DNA from: Cylindrodendrum hubeiense
Lineage: Eukaryota; Ascomycota; Sordariomycetes; Hypocreales; Nectriaceae
Reading direction: 5' to 3'
Length of the DNA stretch: 10,334 nucleotides
Assembly: GCA_014621425.1 (NCBI GenBank)
Contig: JAANBB010000790.1
Span: 1-10,334 of the forward strand
Below, in pieces: positions 1 through 7,060 of this stretch. Position 1 is the stretch's first letter, and every line of letters starts with the position of its first letter. The notes below the pieces were generated by a model. The model was not told the DNA's origin and made no database searches. It saw only the letters and a list, made by a program, of their open reading frames with translations. The position numbers were made by a program, and so were the translations under genes.

Positions 1-290
1 AGCCTCCTTGACATGCACGCTCAGTGAGTGCGTGGCAGCGGCTGCGGCCTGGCACTCGGCCTGGCGCTCGGGATGCGCTGGCATGTGCTGTGTGTCGCAG
101 GTGGCCGGTTGGGCTGGGACTCGGGATGATGGAATTTGACTGGCAATGGCAATGTCCATGGCGATGCAATGCAATACTCGGCTGCACGTCTGTGTGCATG
201 GCGTGGCCTGGCTGGTTGCAGACGCTAGATGCCGCCGTCACAAAGGATGCCATGGCGTGGGTCTCAGTCCATCTCAGTCCCTCTGTGCAC

Positions 291-330
291 ATCTGCACAC
301 ATCTGCACACATCTGCACGCATCTGCACAT
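291..330. repeat. Decamer tandem repeat, four units
   Basis: Four consecutive 10-nt units, ATCTGCACAC twice, then ATCTGCACGC and ATCTGCACAT, preceded by a partial match (GTGCAC) at 285-290. Only the last two bases vary. This is a short minisatellite about 320 nt upstream of the TATA-like box. It could hold repeated transcription-factor sites, or it may simply be replication slippage; nothing in the sequence decides between these. Confidence 0.85.
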
Positions 331-650
331 AGTGGCTCCCCGCGAATCTCAGCTGTCATCGCAAATCCCCGGCCTAGTGGCTTGTTTCATCCAATTTCCT
401 TTTCGTCCCATACTCCATGCCGTTGCCCGACTGCGTCGTGCACTGAGCGCTGACAAGCAACCCCAGTCAAACACACCCTTCGGTTCAGTCCGTGCTGCTT
501 ATTGGGTCGTGGGACAATTTCTCCCAATCTTACCCCATGCAGCGAGACGTCCGGCGTGGCCGCGGCCAGTGGAGAGGATGCCATTCTTTTCGCGACATTT
601 TCTGCGACGACGCTGCTGGACAGCCTGGACAGCCTGGACCGGGCACCCCG

Positions 651-656
651 TATAAG
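651..656 (+). promoter_or_regulatory. TATA-like box of the 930-2144 gene
   Basis: TATAAG sits in an otherwise G/C-rich stretch (CCCCGTATAAGAGGC), 279 nt before the chosen start codon and just before the base composition switches to the C/T/A-rich leader. The position fits a core promoter with a leader of roughly 200-250 nt. The assignment is inference from motif and context only. Confidence 0.45.
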
Positions 657-674
657 AGGCACGGTGGTCTCAAA

Positions 675-869
675 ATGGGTCACACCTACTACTACTATGT
701 ATGTATGAATAGCGTCTTTCACCCACCACATTCGTTCTGTTTCCGGCCATCAATCATTCATCAACTCACACTCCCTTACTCATCCACTCATCCATTCATC
801 CACTCATCCACCCATCTACTCATCCACCTACTCACCCGCCATCACAACCATCACCACCATCACCACTAA
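675..869 (+). other. Cluster of upstream ATGs / candidate uORFs
   Basis: Four ATGs lie between the TATA-like box and the main start. The ATG at 697 opens Met-Tyr-Val-stop (697-708). The ATG at 701 opens Met-Tyr-Glu-stop (701-712). Those at 675 and 705 share one frame that runs to TAA at 867-869, giving peptides of 64 or 54 residues ending in a His-rich stretch. A second TAA follows at once (870-872), and another in-frame stop lies at 918-920, so this frame is not an N-terminal extension of the main protein although it shares its reading phase. If transcription starts upstream of about 695, scanning ribosomes would meet these ATGs before 930. If it starts downstream of 707, they are irrelevant. 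Confidence 0.35.
781..828 (+). repeat. Octamer repeat in the leader (CATCCACT-type)
   Basis: Six units of period 8 (CATCCACT, CATCCATT, CATCCACT, CATCCACC, CATCTACT, CATCCACC), followed by the degenerate TACTCACC and by CAN and CAA triplets up to 900. The tract has no G on the plus strand. It lies inside the inferred 5' leader, so copy-number changes would alter leader length and spacing rather than protein sequence. Confidence 0.8.
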
Positions 870-929
870 TAACCCACACTCCTTTACAACAACAACAACA
901 TACACTCGCTACCCATTTAATTCTTAATC

Positions 930-2144
930 ATGCCCTTTCTAACAAGGAACCTCCAGTACGAGGTTGATGGCGCCGTCGAGACTCACAACTCAGACCTCCC
1001 TTCAACAACCGCCTGCCCTTACATGCCTGGCCAAACCGTCAACACCATGATCGTTCCTGTCGAGCAGGCTCTCCGGAAGCGAAGTGCATCTCTCAGCTCC
1101 ATGCGTCCCACCGACTTCAAGACTATGAACCCCGAGTCCAAGTTCATCACTCCTCGACCAGCACCCTCAGCCCTGGCCGACCACGCCACCTTCCGCCTAG
1201 GTTCATCACCATTGCTCAACCACAAGTCATCTACCCGATCACTTTCACCAGCGCCTGCATGGAAACGGTTTTTCTCTCGCAAGGTATCGAGCCGTGATGG
1301 TGAACGTGGCCGATCACCAGTCCGCGAGACTAACCCTCGCTCCGTTCCCGACGACATGGATGTCCGATGCACCACTCCCTCCGAGGGAACTCGCACCAGA
1401 GATATCTCTCCCGAGTCTCTTCGTCGTTTCCTGTCCGATGATATCCCGTCACGACCCGGCTCCAACCTCAGTGTGAGGCCGACTCTCGTCATTCCCGATG
1501 AGACGCCCGAGGAGAACTTCAACGACGATGACAACGATGACGACGACAACTTCGCCACGTCTGCCATTTCCGAGAACCAGGCTTACACCACCCGCCTGAC
1601 CCCTCCTCCGTTCAGACGCACTGCCTCTTCCGAGTCTGTTGGTCGTGTCATGAACTCGAGCTCCCTCACCCTCATGCCCACGAGGCCTTCGAACTTCACC
1701 GTGTACGAGACACAGGAAGTGCCGGCATCTGCTGTCATCCCGTCCCGACCCAAGCTCGAGACCTCTCGCACCACCTTCTCTACCACCTCAAGCTATTTCG
1801 CCTCTCCCGTTTCTCCCCAGTACCCCGACGACGAGGCTCAGGCTTTCTACTACGACTTGACCGATGACGAGGACGACATGTTGTCGAGCAACAACAGCGA
1901 CATCATCTCCTTCCAGCCCACAGCCAGCACATCGACCAAGACCGAGTCTTACGAGTGCTACAGCCTTCCCGAGCCTGAGGAGAAGAGAAGCAAGATCGTT
2001 GAGTCTCAGCCTACGTACGGCAAGATCAACTCCTCTTCCGTCAACGGTTCTAACCTCCTGGGCTCGCCCATCGACAACGGTCTGGATGACTTTGTCAACG
2101 AGCTCGGCTGGATGGTCGACATCATTGGCAACAAGCGCAACTGA
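930..2144 (+). CDS. Unrecognised, mostly disordered Ser/Pro-rich protein (404 aa)
   Basis: An uninterrupted frame from an ATG with A at -3 to TGA. I do not recognise the family and assign no function. The composition is Ser/Thr/Pro-rich and predicted largely disordered, with no signal peptide or membrane segment visible. Features that look non-random are: a basic aromatic patch WKRFFSRK at 111-118 followed by SRDGERGRSP; ISPESLRRFLSDDIPSRP at 159-176, which reads like a short linear motif; an acidic run of Asp/Asn at 196-207; RRTASSESVGRV at 229-240, a basophilic-kinase-like site; a second acidic patch DLTDDEDDML at 309-318; and an amphipathic C-terminus DDFVNELGWMVDIIGNK at 386-402, probably the best-folded or partner-binding part. 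Many S-P and R-x-x-S sites suggest phosphorylation. Strong C-ending codon bias and the G-poor leader suggest it is well expressed. It is convergent with swc2. Existence as a gene is well supported; function is open. Confidence 0.85.
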   Translation: MPFLTRNLQYEVDGAVETHNSDLPSTTACPYMPGQTVNTMIVPVEQALRKRSASLSSMRPTDFKTMNPESKFITPRPAPSALADHATFRLGSSPLLNHKSSTRSLSPAPAWKRFFSRKVSSRDGERGRSPVRETNPRSVPDDMDVRCTTPSEGTRTRDISPESLRRFLSDDIPSRPGSNLSVRPTLVIPDETPEENFNDDDNDDDDNFATSAISENQAYTTRLTPPPFRRTASSESVGRVMNSSSLTLMPTRPSNFTVYETQEVPASAVIPSRPKLETSRTTFSTTSSYFASPVSPQYPDDEAQAFYYDLTDDEDDMLSSNNSDIISFQPTASTSTKTESYECYSLPEPEEKRSKIVESQPTYGKINSSSVNGSNLLGSPIDNGLDDFVNELGWMVDIIGNKRN

Positions 2145-2767
2145 ACATAGCCAACCTCCACATTGGCACAACAACATCACCCTCTAAGAAACTCTTTTAT
2201 CCGACATGTAAACAACAACCTTCCGGCGTGGGCTCATGCCCTTCCCCACCCACAATCTTCAGCATTTAGACGGCGTTTGGTTTGATTTGATTTTTTATTT
2301 AGCGGTTTTCTACCCTCTCTCGCTATGACCTGGGCTCTAGCAGCAACCAGGGCGTGGCATCTTTGGCGTTTTCATGGGTGGGATAAAAGGAAAGAGGGCG
2401 CGAGCATCCTCGGGTATCGGGAAGCGTTTACATGTTTATGCCCTCTCCGATAATGGAGCTCCAAAATGGATGGGAAATTTGGGGAAAGGAAAAGGAAATT
2501 GGCATATACTTTGGGAGACAATGTGGAGGGCGGATGGTCAGGGAGACGGGGTGTGACAGACATGTTTTGCAACGCAATCTTCCGAATGCACGAAGGGAGG
2601 ATGTGGGATGGTTTGCTCCCATCTGACTCAGGAAGAGTCTCGATGACTTAGATAGATGAAGAATGAAGCAATCATGAAGCAAAACAAACTCGATGGTCCC
2701 AATGTCCAAGTAAATCTGAGATGACGTATCCTTATTTCATCAATCTTCCCATCGACACACACATACA

Positions 2768-2791
2768 CCCCTATCGACCTCGATAAAGGGG
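2768..2791. repeat. Imperfect inverted repeat / possible hairpin
   Basis: The left arm CCCCT-ATCGA (2768-2777) pairs with the right arm TCGAT-AA-AGGGG (2780-2791), leaving a 2-nt AA bulge and a 2-nt centre, so the folded form needs a slightly opened loop. It lies between the two convergent genes, about 110 nt beyond the inferred swc2 poly(A) signal. A role in 3'-end formation or as a palindromic binding site is possible, and so is chance. Confidence 0.5.
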
Positions 2792-2847
2792 TGCGGGCTC
2801 ATTAATACGAGTTGGTGTGGCGAATGTTATTTAACCTGGTGTGCCCA

Positions 2848-2883
2848 TATAAAAGTCATACATCATGCGTGTGGATATAAATA
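2848..2883 (+). promoter_or_regulatory. Two TATA-like boxes facing the swc2 3' end
   Basis: TATAAAAG at 2848-2855 and TATAAATA at 2876-2883 both match the strong TATA consensus on the plus strand, about 265 and 230 nt from the swc2 stop codon. They sit in an A/T-rich part of the convergent region, so they may only be by-products of 3'-end A/T richness. If active they would drive a transcript antisense to swc2. An open plus-strand frame does start at 2982 and runs to 3527, but its product looks like the shadow of the swc2 repeat and I do not annotate it as a gene. Confidence 0.3.
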
Positions 2884-2902
2884 GACATGCTTGCAGTCAT
2901 AG

Positions 2903-2917
2903 TTTATTTTATTTATT
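2903..2917 (-). terminator. Poly(A) signals for swc2
   Basis: Three overlapping AATAAA hexamers on the minus strand (plus-strand TTTATT at 2903, 2908 and 2912) lie about 200 nt beyond the swc2 stop codon, a typical 3' UTR length in fungi. Cleavage would be expected some 10-30 nt further, near 2875-2895. Confidence 0.6.
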
Positions 2918-3112
2918 AGTTTAATCCAGAGGTTCCCATCATTTCCAAACCAGGACAGACTGCGCGTCCTGCAGTGCTTTTTTGTCCATTGAGTTTCGCA
3001 AGGCACAACACCATCTGTGGGTATCCATTGTACATACGCCTGCGCTCATCTATCCGGTAATCGACATCTATTCATACACGCCGCCACTTCAATCATCAGA
3101 GCAACGCTCCGT

Positions 3113-6100
3113 TTATTTTTCTGCCTCCACCGGCGCAACCGCCGTAGTCGTAGTTGAGGGGGTATTTGGCACTTGCTGGGGTGCTGTAACCTGGGGCGTA
3201 GCAGGCGTTGGCGTTGTCGCTACCACAGGAGGCGGATTGGGGACGACGGCGGGTTTGGGTGTTTCGGGTTTCGCCACATCGGGTATTTTGTCTGCCGCGG
3301 CGATTGTCTCTTGTTTGGGCCCGGGGGGTGGCGCTTCTGTGACTTTCGCATCTGCGTCCACCATCGTCACCTCGGGAGCCTTTGCCTCTGGCGGCTTCAC
3401 CTCTGGTGGCTTCACCTCAGGGGCTTTCACCTCAGGGGCTTTCATCTCAGGGGCCTTCACCTCGGGGGCCTTCACTTCTGGAGCCGCCCCAGCTGGGGTT
3501 ATGACTTCAGTGGGCTTCACCGCTTGAGCTTTCACCTCGGCAGGAGAATTGGCCACCGTGGGCTTCGTTTCAGTAGTTTTCTCATCATCCGTCTTCTTTT
3601 CCGCCCTAGCTTTGCCATCTGCATCCTTCTTCTCACCATTTGCTTTGTCGTCAACAGCCTTCTTCTTATTCGGATTCAAAAATCGCTCGGGTACTCCACG
3701 GGCAGCAACAGATCCACTGCCGACCCAGGCATTGAGGATCTTGCTCCAGCGATGTTCGCCGCGGCACAGGCGTTGAATCTCGCGGTAGGCGTGGGCGTTG
3801 TAATATGGCAACCCGGTCTTGGGGTCGCGATAGCGAGCAGGGTGGTTTGTGATGACGCAGAGAGGTGCAGGGGCGGGTTCTATGTAACGGGTTAGTAAAA
3901 GTGTCTTGTTTGCCTGGCGATGAAGTTGTCAACGACTGAAGAGGAAAACTTACTGCCGAGCTTGGTCATCTTGCGGCCGAAAATGATCTGGGTCTGGACA
4001 GTGCGGTCCTTGATCGCATTCTCGTCAAAGTTTTGGAAGACAATGGCGTTGCGAGCGCCGGTAGAGGGCTGTGGAGGCTCGGGTAGTTTTGCGGGTGTGT
4101 CAGGAGTAGCGGATTTAATTAGTGCGGCGGGAGGATTGGAGATGGGTTGAAGATGCGTCTCTCTAGGAGGAACTGGGCCCGACGTAGGATTAGAAGCGGA
4201 GGAGGGTGCAGGCGTAAGTGTGGGCTTAGGCGGAGTGGGAGCGGGAGCGGCGAGGGGGATAGAAGGACTGAGTCTCTCCGGGGCCGCCATGCTGGACAGA
4301 GTCGGAGGACCAGATACCTGAGTGGTATTTGGGAGAGCTAGGACATTGGACTTGAGATTTCCAGAGCTGAAGCCCATCATGGGTGGAGGAGCACCATTGC
4401 CGTTGATACCCGGCGGAGGAGCGAGGATTGGAGCGGCCAGGACACCAGATGGCTTCGATTCCAGGGGACGCGCCAACCCTGATGGAGGAGTCATGACGGA
4501 TCGTTGGATGCCAGGAGGAGCAGAGGTAGGGATAGGGGCTGGCGCCGGAGCAGCCAAACCACTCGTAGGCGGAGGTGGAGGGCGAGCTGGTGCGGCCAAA
4601 CCACTCGGAGGAGGAGCAGGAGCAGCTAGGCCGCTAGGGGGAGGAGTGGAATGAGTCGGAGCGGTGAGGCCATTGGGAGGAGGAGAAGGAGACGGAGGAG
4701 GAGGAGGCGCTGGGGCTGCGAGGCCATTGGTGACACGAGGTGGTGGAGGTGGCATCGCCATTAATCGGGATGGCTCTTCCGTCTTGGGCGCAGTAGGCCC
4801 CTCGCTGGCTGATGGAGTATCCGTGGGCTTCGCTGGGGTTTCCTCGACCTTGACGGGAACCGTTGCGTCGCTCTCTTTGGATATGGGAGTAGCTGGCGGA
4901 GCTGTTGGGGGAACAGTTGGAGGAGTGGTTGAAGGGGCGGCTGTAGGGACGGCTGGAACAGTTGTCGGAGCCTCAACTGGGGGTTGCGGAGACGTCCGTT
5001 GTGGTGGTTGATCGGACTCGGGCTTTGGCTTCAGAGCATCAGTGTCTGTTACCGGAGTGTGTGCTTTGCCGTCGTCCTTGCCGATTTCCTTGACGGCCTC
5101 TTTGCCCTCCACCTTGGCATCTGCGGCTTCGTCCTTGCTCTTCTCCTTTTCTTTGTCCTTCCCCTTCCCCTTGTCCTTGTTCTTGTCGACTCTCTCCCTC
5201 TTCTTCTTGGCTGGCTCCTCCACCACCATGTTCCTCCCCATCCACTCGCCGATGCCGCTCCAGAAGGTAATCACGGGGCCCTTGAGCGTTCTATTGTTGA
5301 GCGCCGCCAGCTTAGCTCGCCTCTCTTCCTCGCGCTGCTTCTCTGCCACCTCCCACCGGTTCAGGCTCTTGCTGTTGCGCTTCTCGACAATGGCCGCCTC
5401 GCGCAATCGCTCCTCCTGTGTCATAGGGGGCTTCTTAAGCGCCTCTAGCCGCGCCGCCTTCTTCTGCATCTGCGCGAGTTGCTTCAGCCGCTTCGCCTCG
5501 CGCTCCACCATCTGATTATGCAGCTGTTCTTTGGACCAACGGGTTGTCGATCGCGACGAGGCACGGGTCGGCATGTCGCTGACTGATGGTAGCCACGAGG
5601 TGCGTTCGGATTTCTTCTTTGGCCGCGGTTGGGGCATGGGGGCAGGCGCGGGAGCGGTCGCGGGAGCGGTTGCGGTCGTGGGATTGATGCGGACCTTTTT
5701 GCGGAACTTGACGGGGATGGCTTCCTGAGCTTTGCGTTTGCGCTGCGCGGCTCGGCGCTCCTTGGCCTGCTTCTCAAGCTCCTTTTCGCCCTCGTCGTCA
5801 TCGGCATTGTTGTTGTTGTCTTCGTCATCTGACGAAGAATCCATGTGAACGTCGGACCCGTCATCGTCGACATCGGTGAATCCTTGATCGTTCTCATCCT
5901 CAGCGAACAGCAGTTCGAGGTCCGAATCGGGCTCTTCGTTGGCGAGCATCGACTTCATCCGGTTGCCGGCCGTGGACCGGCGCTCGCGCGTCGTAGCCAG
6001 CCATTCTACCTGCGGCTCGGTGTTCGTCTGGCTGTCGGAATTGCTGCCTTGGCCAATGCCGGCGTCGCTGTCACTGTCGCTGTCGCTCGACGAGTCGGGG

Positions 6101-6144
6101 GATCGGGATTCGTCCCTTTCCGAGGGCTTAGATTCCGACTCCAT
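3113..6144 (-). CDS. swc2: SWR1 complex subunit Swc2/Vps72 (YL1 family), two exons
   Basis: Swc2/Vps72 binds H2A.Z-H2B and guides its deposition into nucleosomes by the SWR1 remodeller (metazoan YL1 in SRCAP/TIP60). Exon 1 is 6144-3954 and exon 2 is 3879-3113; removing the 74-nt intron gives 985 codons plus stop in one frame. Residues 1-120 are Ser/Asp/Glu-rich and include RERRSTAGNRMKSML (53-67), the YL1 N-terminal signature, followed by acidic runs as in the H2A.Z-binding region. A basic, coiled-coil-like region (about 120-310) ends in TFWSGIGEWMG. Residues about 310-690 are Lys/Glu-rich, then Pro/Ala-rich, low complexity. A conserved block (IVFQNFDENAIKDRTVQTQ) precedes the splice site. 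The YL1_C motif follows in exon 2 (about 737-770: CVITNHPARYRDPKTGLPYY, then AYREIQ). A 199-residue tail with eight PEVK-like pentamers comes after WVGSG (786). Yeast Swc2 is about 800 residues, so this is long. The identity rests on both terminal YL1 signatures. Confidence 0.93.
3365..3484 (-). repeat. 15-bp tandem repeat encoding (A/P)PEVK pentamers in Swc2
   Basis: Eight in-frame 15-nt units encode residues 863-902 of Swc2: APEVK, APEVK, APEMK, APEVK, APEVK, PPEVK, PPEAK and APEVT. On the plus strand it shows as repeated GGGGCYTTCACCTCR-type units. Weaker related pentamers (PAEVK, KPTEV) lie just N-terminal. The 15-nt period keeps the frame under unit gain or loss, so length variation between strains would be tolerated. 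Confidence 0.9.
3880..3953 (-). other. Intron of swc2 (74 nt)
   Basis: The donor GTAAGT begins at 3953, the branch-point match TACTAAC lies near 3892-3898, and the acceptor ATAG ends at 3880, about 15 nt after the branch. Splicing joins a codon split after its first base (A|AA, Lys731), turning TKLG into TKLGKPAPAPLCVITNHPA, so the YL1_C motif follows at once. Without splicing the frame ends at 3892 and loses the YL1_C domain, which makes this intron well supported. Confidence 0.93.
4411..4728 (-). repeat. Irregular GLAAPAPPP repeat in the Swc2 proline-rich linker
   Basis: The segment encodes about six imperfect copies of a GLAAPA-P(n) unit (NGLAAPAPPPPP, NGLTAPTHSTPPP, SGLAAPAPPP, SGLAAPARPPPPP, SGLAAPAPAPIP, SGLARPLE), ending in VLAAPILAPPPG. 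Period is irregular because the proline runs differ in length. It lies between the Lys/Glu-rich part and the conserved block before the intron and is expected to be an extended, disordered spacer. Confidence 0.8.
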
Positions 6145-7060
6145 CGCAAAATCATCCGCTTGTTGGAAACCAGGGTGAGTTCTGAAAAATCACATGGCCC
6201 TGCGTGGATGCGAGTTTGCGGGCTTGGTGGATTCGTGTGTGGGTTTTCGGTGCGAGGTGAAGGTGGCAGGTAGACGCGTTTGGTGGTGGAGGGGAGTAAA
6301 TTTTTGGTCGCTGACATCACGGAACCATGTGATAGCCTAATGGCCAGCACACACCAACACCACTATAATACGGCGCTGGGCCCCATTTTTTCGTTTCAGT
6401 AGGATTATCATCGACACTACTCCATAAAGGCCAAGGAATAACGTGCCAAGCACTCCGTATAGAGATCAAGTATTTGTATTCGTAACATCGCGAAGAAACC
6501 CTAGTACGTCAAGTTCTGAGCAAGAGGTTAAAGCAATAGGTCATAATCTTTCTCCTAACCTTTATGCAATATGCCCAAGTATTATCGTAGTCCAAATTGC
6601 TAAGTTCTGCCGACTACCATACCGAAGAGCGAAGTTGTCAAGCATACCGCTAAGAATGCACTTCTGGCTTGTAGAGTATGTGCAAACGAGCACAATGGCT
6701 GCGTCATTCTCTTTATTTCCCAGTGTGGGTGTTCTATCTGTGTTCGCCATGGTACCAGACCTTCTCGTTGGTCCATTCGTCTCATCAAATCCAACGCCCT
6801 GTCCAACCCAACCCAACCCGAGACCACCCGGTCACGTCCTATGCTTGTGTGTATATGTATATGAATTGGATTGTGATATTATCCCCTGTGTGAAATCCCG
6901 CTCCCTTGACAGAAACTAACCAAACTTCTAACGCCAGGCATGCCTGCGACGGAGCCCGCTGGCTCCAGACGCGACCGCCATCGAAATCGCAAACCGTCGT
7001 ATCTTATCCCCTCGGGGTCTATATGTTGAATACCAATTTGCCGAGTAGCTTTTGGTGTGG
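6145..7060. other. Intergenic region: swc2 upstream region and atg15 3' region
   Basis: 916 nt separate atg15 (stop at 7061) from swc2 (start at 6144), both on the minus strand. About 6145-6380 should be the swc2 leader and core promoter; a TATA-like TATTATAG on the minus strand lies near 6363-6370. The 6390-6900 part is richer in A/T and in TA steps than the coding DNA around it and has short open frames on both strands with no recognisable product. For the atg15 3' end, minus-strand TA-rich elements (ATACATATAC) lie near 6850-6862 and one AATAAA lies at 6712-6717, about 345 nt after the stop. No mobile-element ends or target-site duplications were noticed. Confidence 0.5.

Larger units (their letters stand above)
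1..929 (+). promoter_or_regulatory. Upstream region and 5' leader of the 930-2144 gene
   Basis: No supportable conserved gene lies here; the open frames present are short and of repeat-like composition. The left part (1-280) is G/C-rich with small imperfect duplications, for example the 12-mers at 45-56 and 57-68 (CGGCCTGGCACT / CGGCCTGGCGCT). A decamer repeat follows at 291-330, a 9-nt duplication GGACAGCCT at 618-635, and a TATA-like box at 651-656. From about 715 the strand becomes strongly C/T/A-rich and almost free of G, with an octamer repeat at 781-828, CAN triplets at 840-865 and a CAA run at 886-900. Such G-poor tracts are typical of the leader and core promoter of well-expressed filamentous-fungal genes. 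The transcription start is inferred to lie downstream of 651 but cannot be fixed from sequence. The left edge may also hold the end of a gene outside the window, but I see no sign of one. Confidence 0.55.
2145..3112. other. Convergent intergenic / 3' UTR region
   Basis: This stretch of 968 nt lies between the stop codons of two convergent genes. Open frames inside are short, overlap on both strands and have no recognisable content. The left part should hold the 3' UTR of the 930-2144 gene; a T-rich stretch with TTTTTTATTT near 2290 is a plausible 3'-end element, though no plus-strand AATAAA is seen. The right part is the 3' UTR of swc2, with AATAAA signals on the minus strand at 2903-2917. 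An imperfect inverted repeat lies at 2768-2791, and two TATA-like boxes point rightward at 2848 and 2876. No tRNA-like structure or transposon end was seen. Confidence 0.6.

Noticed and set aside
492..929. N-terminal extension of the unknown protein through the upstream frame that shares its phase
   Set aside because: Two consecutive TAA codons at 867-872 and another TAA at 918-920 separate the frames, and no intron consensus removing all three was evident.
1019..1567. 182-codon minus-strand frame opposite the unknown gene
   Set aside because: It mirrors the plus-strand codon bias, has an Arg/Ser-rich composition without recognisable motifs, and lies inside the better supported 930-2144 frame.
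2982..3527. Plus-strand open frame of 181 codons with Gly/Ala/Ser/Thr repeats
   Set aside because: It is the complement of the (A/P)PEVK repeat of Swc2; a 15-bp repeat without stops in one frame tends to be open in others. No recognisable domain. Kept only as a question of antisense RNA.
4322..5011. Plus-strand Gly-rich frames opposite the proline-rich part of swc2
   Set aside because: Pro codons (CCN) read as Gly (GGN) on the opposite strand, which explains both the openness and the composition. The minus strand has the conserved YL1 family signatures.
3892..6144. Swc2 as an intronless 750-residue protein ending SVVDNFIARQTRHFY
   Set aside because: That end is intron read-through. The GTAAGT donor, TACTAAC branch point and TAG acceptor restore the YL1_C motif in frame in exon 2, so the two-exon, 985-residue model is preferred.
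6443..6919. 158-codon plus-strand frame in the swc2-atg15 gap
   Set aside because: No recognisable domain, atypical codon choice relative to neighbours, and several overlapping frames on the other strand. Not enough to call a gene.
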